Shown: piece after piece, positions 9,201 through 15,848 of the stretch
How positions within the stretch are numbered: the first letter of the stretch is position 1
Layout: every line of letters starts with the position of its first letter
Assembly (NCBI GenBank): GCA_003171235.1
Contig: PMYM01000198.1
Span: 12,765 to 31,358 of the forward strand
DNA from: Phycisphaerales bacterium
GTDB lineage: Bacteria > Planctomycetota > Phycisphaerae > SM23-33
Reading direction: 5' to 3'
Length of the DNA stretch: 18,594 nt
Notes under the pieces: model-generated
The model's database searches: none
What the model was told of the DNA's origin: nothing
What the model saw: the letters and a program-made list of their open reading frames with translations, nothing else
Made by a program: the position numbers and the translations under genes

Positions 9201-9646
9201 TCTGCGGCACGGCGCACGCCCCCAAGTTCATCAGCGAGTCGATCTCGCAAGCCAACGCCGTGGCGGCCCGCGCGGCCTCCATCCTGTCGCGAGAAGTCAT
9301 GCCCGTCAGCGCCCAGATCGCGTGCGTCGACCCGGAGAAGTGCGTCTCATGCATGACCTGCGTGCACGTCTGCCCGTACCTGGCGCCGATAGTCGGCGAA
9401 GAGAACAAGGCCCAGATTCAGCCGACGGTGTGCATGGGCTGCGGCAGCTGCACCTCCGAATGCCCGGCCAAGGCCATCACGCTTCGGCATTACGTGGACA
9501 CGCAGATCCTCGGCGCCATCGAGCGTTTGCTGGGCGAAATTGACGAATCCACCAAGGCCCCAGCCCCGGCGAAGCTCGCCGCCCCAAGCGAAGGCGCTAG
9601 CCTGGAGCAGGTCGGCATTGCCAAGCCGCGTTGGACTAAAGGATAG
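6284..9646 (+). CDS. NuoG-type ferredoxin head fused to C-terminal part of HdrA (tandem)
   Basis: 1120-residue iron-sulfur flavoprotein, TTG start. Residues about 9-90 form a NuoG/HydA-like [2Fe-2S] domain (Cys42, 53, 56, 72). Next, where NuoG has its His-Cys3 cluster, no ligands are seen (about 90-125). Two [4Fe-4S] motifs follow (Cys132/135/138/142 and 173/176/179/183). From about residue 204 the protein matches HdrA, starting at the second motif of HdrA's own ferredoxin (Cys234, 242, 245, 249). It continues through FIQCVGSRD, FYMDLRAFGK and the closing flavin motif EPKDIPDTVMQ (485-495). A second HdrA unit follows: GVFICHCGSNI (534-544), GGGIAGM (677-683) and a C-terminal 2[4Fe-4S] ferredoxin (Cys1020-1030 and 1050-1060). 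The first HdrA unit lacks its N-terminal FAD half, which is encoded at 3424. Likely role: passing NADH electrons from NuoEF to an HdrA flavin. Confidence 0.9.
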   Translation: METSSSTTRHTLSVDGRESTVAAGTTILDAARAMGIAIPTLCHYRGMSPYGACRVCLVEIDTPRGPRLVASCSHPVEEATTVRTATPAVLASRRTVLQLLLAQAPDSQELREFARELGVEGTPLEAKPEGKCILCGLCVRVCNDLMKRGAINMFGRGAARQVRPAFGEQTDQCQTCGACVAVCPTGAIDLAKITARRPRQHLTSYDQYLRPRPSIDLAHPQAAPRVPAIDRDNCVHFKTGQCGLCEKVCQAGAIDYDQQAKTVDLDVGAVVLTPGFQAFDATRRMEFGYKLLPNVVTNVQFERLLSASGPTAGHIRRPSDDKAPKRLAFIQCVGSRDPKLGRPYCSSVCCMAATKEAIMAKDHEPDTDVTIFYMDLRAFGKDFERYYNRAKQLGVKYVRCRPSAVQEVRPANTLSIAYLDEDNRSHQSEFDMVVLSLGLSPSATLQEQAQRLDVMLNDWGFACTDELHPMDTSRPGVFVGGAFQEPKDIPDTVMQASAAAARAMSLLVKARGTAIRTKTYPPQRDVTDEPPRIGVFICHCGSNIASVVDVEEVVRRTRQLPHVALAEHNVYTCADDTQDIIKDRIGQCRLNRVIVASCTPRTHEAIFRDTLRDAGLNPYLLEMANIRDQCSWVHSTRPQAATDKAADLVAMAVGRAAQLIPLSEQTSPVNKAAMVIGGGIAGMTAALAMADQGFPVHLVERAAELGGIAPQVYRTLDGMNVPAFVAQTVDRVLKHPKIKQYLQSTVTKVDGHVGDFTSAIATNDGKLEVKHGVVVVATGAVELKPTSFGYGQSDRVMTQLELSSKIGRGEMKLPQNATVVMVQCVEQRTDERPYCSRVCCTTAVRNALLIKQQCPDARVVVLYRDMRTYGFRELAYQQARQGGVLFVRFDADAPPTFELDSGGVIDMTVRDSILQQDLAMKPDLLVLAAPIVGQEDRQAISSLLRVPINADGFFLEAHVKLRPVDFASEGLFLCGTAHAPKFISESISQANAVAARAASILSREVMPVSAQIACVDPEKCVSCMTCVHVCPYLAPIVGEENKAQIQPTVCMGCGSCTSECPAKAITLRHYVDTQILGAIERLLGEIDESTKAPAPAKLAAPSEGASLEQVGIAKPRWTKG

Positions 9647-9655
9647 CAGCGGAAT

Positions 9656-10138
9656 ATGGATCAAGAACCGGTCATCCTGGCGCTGTGTTGCCACTACTGT
9701 GCGTACGCGGCCGCGGACATGGCGGGCTCCATGCGCCTGCAATACCCCAGCAGCGTGAGGATCCTGCGGTTCCCTTGCACAGGCAAGATCGAGGTCAACT
9801 ACGTGCTCTCGGCGTTCGAGCGCGGCATCGACGGCGTCATGGTCGCCGGCTGCCTTGAAGGCGGCTGCCATTACCTGGAAGGCAACCTTCGCGCCCGCCG
9901 CCGCATGGAGCGGGCCAAGCAATTGCTGGACGAAATCGGCATTGGTTCGGGCCGGCTGGAGATGTTCAACCTGTCCTCGGCTGAAGGGCCGCGCTTCGCC
10001 GAGATCGCCACCCAGATGCACAATCGCATTGTCAAACTGGGCCTCAGCCCCCTGCGGCGGGCCCGCTCAGAGGTGCTGTCAGGCGTGGCCGTCATGGCCC
10101 AGGCGTCCGCGGCCGCCATTGCAGGAGAAACAAAATGA
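9656..10138 (+). CDS. mvhD: MvhD-family [2Fe-2S] electron-connector subunit
   Basis: 160 residues, the usual size of MvhD, a small [2Fe-2S] protein that carries electrons between an HdrA and its oxidoreductase partner. Family motifs are CCHYCAYAAADMAG (Cys11, 12, 15), PCTGKIE (Cys41) and AGCLEGGCHYLEGN (Cys66, 71). It departs from the consensus of the second copy at 14355, having CHYC instead of CNWC and CLEGGC instead of CHPGDC. It lies 9 bp after the HdrA fusion gene, so it is most likely the connector for the NuoEF-HdrA assembly. Its stop overlaps the start of the MetV-like gene by 4 bp. The C-terminal 40 residues (Ala/Ser-rich) are not recognised. No strong ribosome binding site is seen at its ATG, so coupling to the upstream gene is likely. 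Confidence 0.9.
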   Translation: MDQEPVILALCCHYCAYAAADMAGSMRLQYPSSVRILRFPCTGKIEVNYVLSAFERGIDGVMVAGCLEGGCHYLEGNLRARRRMERAKQLLDEIGIGSGRLEMFNLSSAEGPRFAEIATQMHNRIVKLGLSPLRRARSEVLSGVAVMAQASAAAIAGETK

Positions 10139-10827
10139 TCGTCGCCGATCGCAAGAAGATACCCGAGATACGCGACATGGTCTGCCGCCACAAGCGCGTG
10201 CTGCTGGTGGGCTGCGGAACGTGCGTCACTGTTTGCCTGGCCGGCGGCGAACGAGAGGTCGGCATCTTAGGCTCGGCGGTGCGGATGTCGCTGAAACTCG
10301 CCGGCCATACCGGCGTGCAGTTGGACGAATGCACCATCGAGCGGCAATGCGAGGACGCATTCATCGACGTGCTGGCTCCGCGCGTTAAGGATTACGACGC
10401 CATCTGCTCGCTGGGCTGCGGCGCCGGCGTCCAGACGCTGGCGGAGCGGTTTCCCAGCACGCCGGTCTACCCCGGCCTCAACACGCAGTTCATCGGCATC
10501 CTGGAAAGCCAGGGCGTATGGACTGAGAAGTGCCTGGGCTGCGGCAATTGCCGCCTGGGCGAGTTCGCGGGCGTCTGCCCGATCACGCGCTGCGCCAAGC
10601 GATTGCTCAACGGCCCCTGCGGCGGGTCGCGCCAAGGCAAGTGCGAGGTGGACGCCGACCGCGAGTGCGCCTGGCAGCGGATATACGACCGTTGCGTCGC
10701 GCTGGGAACCCTCGAGCAGCTTGACGCGATTGCCGCACCGCAGGACTGGTCCACCGGCATCGACGGCGGCCCGCGCAAGGTCGTTCGCGAAGACCAATGC
10801 ATCGTGGGGCTGGGACCCAAGGCCTAA
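10135..10827 (+). CDS. metV: MetV-like iron-sulfur protein (methylene-THF reductase C-terminal family)
   Basis: 230 residues and rich in cysteine. The second half has the family signature: CLGCGNC (133-139), CPITRC (148-153), LLNGPCGG (157-164) and GKCEV (168-172), followed by CAWQRIYDR (178-186). The first half has GCGTCVTVC (26-34) and CSLGCGAG (91-98). In acetogens, MetV is the small Fe-S/zinc subunit that pairs with the flavoprotein MetF to reduce methylene-tetrahydrofolate; in Moorella the two genes lie with hdrCBA and mvhD. Here the gene overlaps mvhD by 4 bp and is followed by hdrC, but no metF is present in the window. AGGAGA at 10123-10128 with 6 bp spacing supports the start. The family call is strong. 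The role in C1 metabolism is inferred from the family and depends on a metF elsewhere. Confidence 0.87.
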   Translation: MIVADRKKIPEIRDMVCRHKRVLLVGCGTCVTVCLAGGEREVGILGSAVRMSLKLAGHTGVQLDECTIERQCEDAFIDVLAPRVKDYDAICSLGCGAGVQTLAERFPSTPVYPGLNTQFIGILESQGVWTEKCLGCGNCRLGEFAGVCPITRCAKRLLNGPCGGSRQGKCEVDADRECAWQRIYDRCVALGTLEQLDAIAAPQDWSTGIDGGPRKVVREDQCIVGLGPKA

Positions 10828-10864
10828 ACGACCTCGACAGGAAACGATAGCAGGAGCATCTTAG

Positions 10865-11344
10865 ATGAGCGCACGAACGACCGCACAAACCAGGACTATC
10901 GCCGTGCAGGACCTGGACCCGAAGTTCCGCGACGAGGTCGCCCACGTCCCCGGCGGCGAGAACATCATGAAGTGTTTCGCCTGCGGCACGTGCGCAGCCG
11001 GCTGCCCGGTCACCAGCGTGGACGACGAGTACAACTGCCGCAAGATCATCCGCCAGGTGCTCCTGGGCCTGCGCCAGGATGTGCTGAAGAGTCCGACCCT
11101 CTGGCTGTGCATGATGTGTTACCGGTGCACGGCGCGTTGCCCCCAGGGCGTCAATTTCACCGACGTGATGCGGGCATTGCGATTCCTGGCCGTTCGCGAC
11201 GGGTTGGCGCCGGCCGACCTGCTCGCCGACAGCGATGAGATCGAGCATCTTTCCCAGCTTGTGCGCCACGACCTTATCCAGGGCACGACCGACGGCCGCA
11301 AAGAAGTCATCGCTCAACTCAAGGCCAAACTCGGTAAGGCATAA
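10865..11344 (+). CDS. hdrC: Heterodisulfide reductase subunit C (HdrC)
   Basis: Small two-cluster ferredoxin subunit that passes electrons from HdrA to the catalytic HdrB. It has two [4Fe-4S] motifs, CFACGTCAAGCPV (Cys37, 40, 43, 47) and CMMCYRCTARCPQG (Cys82, 85, 88, 92), and 159 residues, close to the usual HdrC length. No membrane segment is present, so it is the soluble type rather than HdrE-linked. A clear AGGAG at 10852-10856 lies 8 bp before the ATG. The gap of 37 bp after metV is the longest in the operon after the glutamate synthase genes, but no promoter is evident in it. HdrA follows after 8 bp with no room for hdrB, so the acceptor of its electrons is unclear. Confidence 0.92.
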   Translation: MSARTTAQTRTIAVQDLDPKFRDEVAHVPGGENIMKCFACGTCAAGCPVTSVDDEYNCRKIIRQVLLGLRQDVLKSPTLWLCMMCYRCTARCPQGVNFTDVMRALRFLAVRDGLAPADLLADSDEIEHLSQLVRHDLIQGTTDGRKEVIAQLKAKLGKA

Positions 11345-11352
11345 GGCTGACT

Positions 11353-14352
11353 ATGCACAAAAAGGCAATGGTTGTGGGCGCGGGCGTGGCCGGCATACAG
11401 GCCGCGATCGACCTGGCCGATATGGGCGTGGAGACCTATCTCGTCGAGACGGGGCCCTCCATCGGCGGGCGCATGGCGCAATTGGACAAGACCTTCCCGA
11501 CCAACGACTGCGCCATGTGCATCCTGTCGCCCAAGCTGGTCGAGGCCGGCAACCACCCGTATATCCACATCCTCAGCATGAGCGAGGTGCTCAGCCTCGA
11601 CGGCGCCCCGCCGCACATGAACGCGACGATTCTCAAGCGGCCGCGTTACGTCGACGAGAGCAAGTGCACCGGCTGCGGGCTGTGCATGGCCAAGTGCCCC
11701 ACCAAGGTCCCCGACCCGTACAACAAGGGCCTGTGCACCACCAAGGCCATCCGCATTCCCTTCCCGCAAGCGGTGCCGGCGCTGCCGGTAATGGATGCCA
11801 GCCGGTGCCTGTTTCATCTGTCGGGCAAGTGCGGCATGTGCAAGAAAGTCTGCCCCACCGGGGCCATCGACTTCGCCCAGAAGGAGGAGATTCTGCAGGT
11901 CGAGGTCGGCGCGGTCATCCTGGCCAGCGGCACCAAGGAATTCGACGCCCGCCTCAAGGGCGAATACGGCTACGGCATCTTCCCCAACGTAATGACGAGC
12001 ATCGAGTTTGAGCGCATCCTTAGCGCCTCGGGCCCCACGGGCGGGCATGTCGTCCGGCCATCGGACAAGCGTGAGCCCAATCGCCTCGCCATAGTGCAAT
12101 GCGTCGGCTCGCGCGATACCTCGGCGGGGAACGAGCACTGCTCGGCCATCTGCTGCATGCAGGCCTCGAAGGACGCAATCATCGCCCGCGAGCACGCGGC
12201 AGGGCTCCAGACCACCATCTTCTACATGGACATCAGGGCCTACGGCAAGGGCTTCGACCGCTTCGTGGACCGCGCCAGAAACGAGCACGGCACGCGGTTT
12301 GTCTGCGGGCGAATCGCCTCGGTCGAGAGCGACCCGCAGACCAACGACCTGACTGTCCACTACATCACGCCTGAGGGCGCCCTGGGCGCCGAAACGTTCG
12401 ACATGCTTGTGCTGTCGGTAGGCTTGCAGCCCTCGGAATCGTCCAAGGAAGTGGCGCGCCGCGTCGGCGTTAAGCTCGACGCCTCGGGCTTTATCGCGGT
12501 CGATTCGACGCGGCCCGTGCAGACCAACAGGCCGGGCGTGTTCGCCTGCGGCAGCATTGCCGGCCCCAAGGACATTCCTGATTCGATTATGGAGGCCAGC
12601 GGCGCGGCCTCGGCCGCCGCGGCGGTGCTTGGCGATTGCAGTGTGAAGGAAATCAAGGTCGAATATCCGCCGGAGAAGGACCTTCGCGGCCAGCCGCCGC
12701 GCGTGGGCGTTTTCGTCTGCCGCTGCGGCATCAACATCGCCGCGACGGTGGATGTGCCTGGCGTGGTCGCATATTCGGCGACGCTGCCGCGCGTCAAGCA
12801 CGCCGAGGAGATGATGTTCTCCTGTGCCCAGGACTCGCAGAAGGCCATCCGGGCGGCTATCGAAGAGCACGGCCTCAACCGCGTCGTGGTCGCCGCCTGC
12901 ACGCCCCGGACGCACGAACCGCTGTTCCAGAAGACGCTGCAGGCCGCCGGCCTTAACCCGTACATGTTCGAGTTCGCGAACATTCGCGAACATTGCTCGT
13001 GGGTGCACCAGAAGGAGCCGCAGAAGGCCACGCTAAAGGCCAAGGACCTGGTCCGCAACGCGGTGACGAAGGTGATCCTCGCTGAGCCGCTGTATCGCAA
13101 GACGCTCGGTGTCAACAAGAACGCACTGATCATCGGCGGAGGGCTGGCCGGCATGACGGCTGCGCTGGACCTGGCCAGTCAGGGCTTGGGGGTCTTCGTG
13201 CTGGAGAAGGGCGACGCGCTGGGCGGCAACCTGTTGCACGTCAAGCGCACGCTCGACGGCCAGGAGACAGCCGGGAAGCTGGCGGACTTGATCAAGGCCG
13301 TGAACGACCATCCCAACATAACCGTCCACCTTAATGCCAGAATCCAGAACATCGCCGGATACATCGGCAACTTCAAGACGACGCTGGACGTCCCGCCGGC
13401 CCAGATCGAGCACGGCGTGGTCATCGTCGCCACGGGCGCCCAGGAGTATGAACCCACCGAATACCTGGCCGGTCAGGACGGCCGCGTCGTTACGCAGCGG
13501 CGGCTGGAAGAGATGCTGCACGCGATGGACACAGCCGGGCTCGCCAAGCTCAACACCGTCGCGATGATTCAGTGCGTCGGCTCGCGCGATACCCAGCACA
13601 ACTATTGCAGCCGCGTGTGCTGCTCCCAGGCCATCAAGAACGCCATCCTCCTCAAGCAGCTAAGCCCCCGCACGAACGTGTACGTGCTGTACCGCGACAT
13701 CCGCTCGTACGGCCTGCGGGAACGCTACTACCGCCAGGCCCGCGAACTGGGCGTTATCTTCGTCCGCTTTGAGGCTGACGCCAAACCGACGGTCGAGAAA
13801 ATCCATGGCGAGCTGGTGCTGCGAGTCTACGATTCGATCCTGGGCGCCACGCTGGAGATGAGGCCCGACCTGCTGGTGCTCAGCACGGGCATCGTCGCCA
13901 ACGCCGACAACAGGTCGCTCTCGCAACTGCTGAAGGTGCCGCTGGAAGGCGACGGGTTCTTCCTTGAGGCCCACGTGAAGCTGCGGCCGGTGGACTTTGC
14001 CACTGACGGCATTTTCGTCTGTGGGCTGGCGCACTATCCCAAGGATATCAGCGAGACCATCACGCAGGCCCGGGCCGCGGCCGGGCGAGCGGCCACGGTC
14101 CTAAGCAAAGCGACCATCGAGGCCGAGGGCAAAGTTTCGGCGGTTCGGGCCGAGCGGTGCAGCGGGTGCGGCGCGTGCGTGGCGGTGTGCGCTTACCGCG
14201 CCATCGAGTTGGACCCGGAGCGTCACCTGGCCGTCGTGAATGAAGCTCTGTGCAAAGGCTGCGGCGCGTGCGCCGCGACCTGCCGGGCGTGCGCGATCGA
14301 CCTTGGCGGTTTCAGGGATGAACAGATACTCAGCGCCCTCATGGCGCTGTAG
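11353..14352 (+). CDS. hdrA: Tandem HdrA flavoprotein
   Basis: 999 residues, with two HdrA units in one chain. The first unit has GAGVAG (9-14), the signature MAQLDKTFPTNDC (41-53), an inserted 2[4Fe-4S] ferredoxin (Cys105/108/111/115 and 152/160/163/167), QCVGSRD (249-255) and GPKDIPDSIME (404-414). The second has GVFVCRCGINIAATVDV (452-468), GGGLAGM (595-601), a second QCVGSRD (740-746) and a C-terminal 2[4Fe-4S] ferredoxin (Cys936/939/942/946 and 967/970/973/977). Only the first flavin unit carries the MAQLDKTFP motif. HdrA holds the FAD where electrons are split or merged between partners of different potential. Neighbours suggest NAD(P)H enters via FlxABC and MvhD. It is the intact counterpart of the HdrA divided between the genes at 3424 and 6284. 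No clear ribosome binding site is seen at the ATG, 8 bp after hdrC. Confidence 0.93.
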   Translation: MHKKAMVVGAGVAGIQAAIDLADMGVETYLVETGPSIGGRMAQLDKTFPTNDCAMCILSPKLVEAGNHPYIHILSMSEVLSLDGAPPHMNATILKRPRYVDESKCTGCGLCMAKCPTKVPDPYNKGLCTTKAIRIPFPQAVPALPVMDASRCLFHLSGKCGMCKKVCPTGAIDFAQKEEILQVEVGAVILASGTKEFDARLKGEYGYGIFPNVMTSIEFERILSASGPTGGHVVRPSDKREPNRLAIVQCVGSRDTSAGNEHCSAICCMQASKDAIIAREHAAGLQTTIFYMDIRAYGKGFDRFVDRARNEHGTRFVCGRIASVESDPQTNDLTVHYITPEGALGAETFDMLVLSVGLQPSESSKEVARRVGVKLDASGFIAVDSTRPVQTNRPGVFACGSIAGPKDIPDSIMEASGAASAAAAVLGDCSVKEIKVEYPPEKDLRGQPPRVGVFVCRCGINIAATVDVPGVVAYSATLPRVKHAEEMMFSCAQDSQKAIRAAIEEHGLNRVVVAACTPRTHEPLFQKTLQAAGLNPYMFEFANIREHCSWVHQKEPQKATLKAKDLVRNAVTKVILAEPLYRKTLGVNKNALIIGGGLAGMTAALDLASQGLGVFVLEKGDALGGNLLHVKRTLDGQETAGKLADLIKAVNDHPNITVHLNARIQNIAGYIGNFKTTLDVPPAQIEHGVVIVATGAQEYEPTEYLAGQDGRVVTQRRLEEMLHAMDTAGLAKLNTVAMIQCVGSRDTQHNYCSRVCCSQAIKNAILLKQLSPRTNVYVLYRDIRSYGLRERYYRQARELGVIFVRFEADAKPTVEKIHGELVLRVYDSILGATLEMRPDLLVLSTGIVANADNRSLSQLLKVPLEGDGFFLEAHVKLRPVDFATDGIFVCGLAHYPKDISETITQARAAAGRAATVLSKATIEAEGKVSAVRAERCSGCGACVAVCAYRAIELDPERHLAVVNEALCKGCGACAATCRACAIDLGGFRDEQILSALMAL

Positions 14353-14353
14353 C

Positions 14354-14360
14354 AGTGGAG
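14354..14360 (+). promoter_or_regulatory. Possible ribosome binding site for a TTG start at 14370
   Basis: AGTGGAG lies 9 bp before an in-frame TTG at 14370. The upstream GTG at 14355 has no ribosome binding site of its own, so translation of flxD may begin at 14370. Confidence 0.4.
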
Positions 14361-14840
14361 ACGACGCGTTTGGCTGACATAAGCACGACACCCGATGCCG
14401 CCGTTGCACCCGACGCGCCCAGCGCATGGGAGCCGCGCATCGTCGCCTTCCTGTGCAATTGGTGCTCGTATGCGGGCGCCGACCTGGCGGGCGTGAGCCG
14501 GCTGCAATACCCCACCAACGTTCGCGTCATTCGCGTGCCGTGCAGCGGGCGGGTCAATCCGCTGTACATCGTCAAGGCGCTGCAACTGGGCGTCGACGGC
14601 GTGCTGGTCTCGGGCTGCCACCCGGGCGACTGCCACTACATCAGCGGCAACCTGGTGGCGCGGCGGAAGTTCGCAGTACTCAAGAGCTTCTTGCACTACC
14701 TGGGCATCGAGGAGGGGCGCGTGCACTTCTCCTGGGTCAGCGCCTCCGAGGGCAATCGATTCGCCGACCTGATCCAGAAGGTCAGCGACGACATCCGAAG
14801 GCTCGGCCCAGCCCGGCAACTCCGGAAGGAAGCCAAGTGA
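14355..14840 (+). CDS. flxD: MvhD/FlxD-type [2Fe-2S] connector subunit
   Basis: Second MvhD copy, with consensus motifs CNWCSYAGADLAG (Cys34, 37), VPCSGRV (Cys63) and SGCHPGDCHYISGN (Cys88, 93). It is expected to relay electrons between the HdrA encoded 2 bp upstream and the FlxABC-like NAD(P)H oxidoreductase encoded downstream. A GTG at 14355 gives 161 residues. A TTG at 14370 has AGTGGAG ending 9 bp before it and may be the real start, giving 156 residues. Either way, an N-terminal Ala/Pro/Asp-rich stretch of about 20-30 residues precedes the domain. It is closer to the family consensus than the copy at 9656, which fits two connectors serving two different HdrA proteins. Confidence 0.9.
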   Translation: METTRLADISTTPDAAVAPDAPSAWEPRIVAFLCNWCSYAGADLAGVSRLQYPTNVRVIRVPCSGRVNPLYIVKALQLGVDGVLVSGCHPGDCHYISGNLVARRKFAVLKSFLHYLGIEEGRVHFSWVSASEGNRFADLIQKVSDDIRRLGPARQLRKEAK

Positions 14841-14846
14841 TTCGCC

Positions 14847-15839
14847 ATGCATGAAGTTGAAATCAAAATGCGAGAGGCGGCCAGGACATTGCTGGAATCC
14901 GGCAAAGTCGACTTGGTCCTGGGCTTTGAGCAGGGCTCGCTGCCGCTGCGCATGCGGCCGTGCTTTGCCAGAAATGCCGGTGCGACGGTTGGCCTGGTGT
15001 GGAACGACTTCTGCGCGAACAATCTGGCGGCGTACCTGCCGGGCCTGTTCCAGAAACCCGCGGACGTTCGCGGCTCGTGGACGGCGCCGACCGTCGCGGT
15101 TGTGGCCAAGCGCTGCGATGCCCGGTCCGTCATCGAACTGATCAAGGAAAACCAGATCCCGCGCCAGAATGTCGTCCTCATCGGCATGCCTTGCCAGGGC
15201 ATGGTCGATCCCCGCAAAGCACAGGAAGCCGCGGGCGCCAACGTAACCGCCTGCAAGATGGCTCCCGATAAGCAGGTGGAACTCACTACCGCCGAGGGCG
15301 GCGTAGCGATGTCGCCGCGTGAAGCGATACTCGCCGACGCCTGCCTGGAATGCGCCACCCCCGCCCCGCAAGGCGCCGACGTGGAGATCCCCGGCCCGTC
15401 GCGACCCTCTGCCGCCAACCCTTACGGTCGCCTGAGCGAATTCGAATCCCTGACGGCCCGAGAGCGTTGGGACGCATTCGTCGGCGAGATCTCCAAGTGC
15501 ATCCGCTGCTACGCCTGCCGTCAGGCCTGCCCCAACTGCTACTGCAAGACGTGCTTCATCGAGCAGTCCAAGCCAACCTGGGCCGGCGTGGGCGACGAGC
15601 TGAGCGACGTGCTGCTGTTCCACATCGGGCGGATTTTCCACCAGGCCGGGCGGTGCGTCGGCTGCGACGCCTGCGTGCGGGCCTGCCCGAAGAACATCGA
15701 CCTGCGGCTGTTCACGCGAAAAATCGTCAAGGACGTCCAGGAACTGTTCGGCTACGTGCCTGGCATGTCTCTGGACGAGCAGCCCCCGCTATGCACCTTT
15801 AAAGAGGACGACAACGAGAGTTTCATTACGCATCCGTAG
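14847..15839 (+). CDS. flxC: FlxC-like 2[4Fe-4S] oxidoreductase subunit (FrhB/AsrA-related)
   Basis: 330 residues. The N-terminal part (about 1-170) resembles the beta subunit of coenzyme F420 hydrogenase/dehydrogenases, with conserved short elements such as GMPCQGMVD (113-121) and DACLECA (164-170). The C-terminal part has two [4Fe-4S] motifs: Cys218/221/224/228, immediately followed by extra cysteines in CPNCYCKTC (228-236), and Cys270/273/276/280. It lies between the MvhD gene and an AsrA-like gene, the position of the third Flox component in flxABCD clusters. Expected role: an iron-sulfur relay between the NAD(P)H flavoprotein FlxA and MvhD/HdrA in the cytoplasm. The naming as FlxC rather than another FrhB-like ferredoxin subunit rests largely on context. 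The ATG at 14847 has only a distant GGAAGGA (14824-14830). Confidence 0.75.
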   Translation: MHEVEIKMREAARTLLESGKVDLVLGFEQGSLPLRMRPCFARNAGATVGLVWNDFCANNLAAYLPGLFQKPADVRGSWTAPTVAVVAKRCDARSVIELIKENQIPRQNVVLIGMPCQGMVDPRKAQEAAGANVTACKMAPDKQVELTTAEGGVAMSPREAILADACLECATPAPQGADVEIPGPSRPSAANPYGRLSEFESLTARERWDAFVGEISKCIRCYACRQACPNCYCKTCFIEQSKPTWAGVGDELSDVLLFHIGRIFHQAGRCVGCDACVRACPKNIDLRLFTRKIVKDVQELFGYVPGMSLDEQPPLCTFKEDDNESFITHP

Positions 15840-15848
15840 AGGATTGCC

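Noticed and set aside
4335..9646. Bifurcating [FeFe] hydrogenase (HydABC)
   Set aside because: NuoE, NuoF and a HydA-like ferredoxin head are present, but the H-cluster domain motifs are absent; HdrA sequence follows instead.
11314..13008. 564-codon minus-strand open frame opposite hdrA, and similar ones at 6887-8257 and 14223-15641
   Set aside because: Shadows of the HdrA, NuoG-HdrA and Flx genes: compositionally biased, without family motifs or ribosome binding sites.
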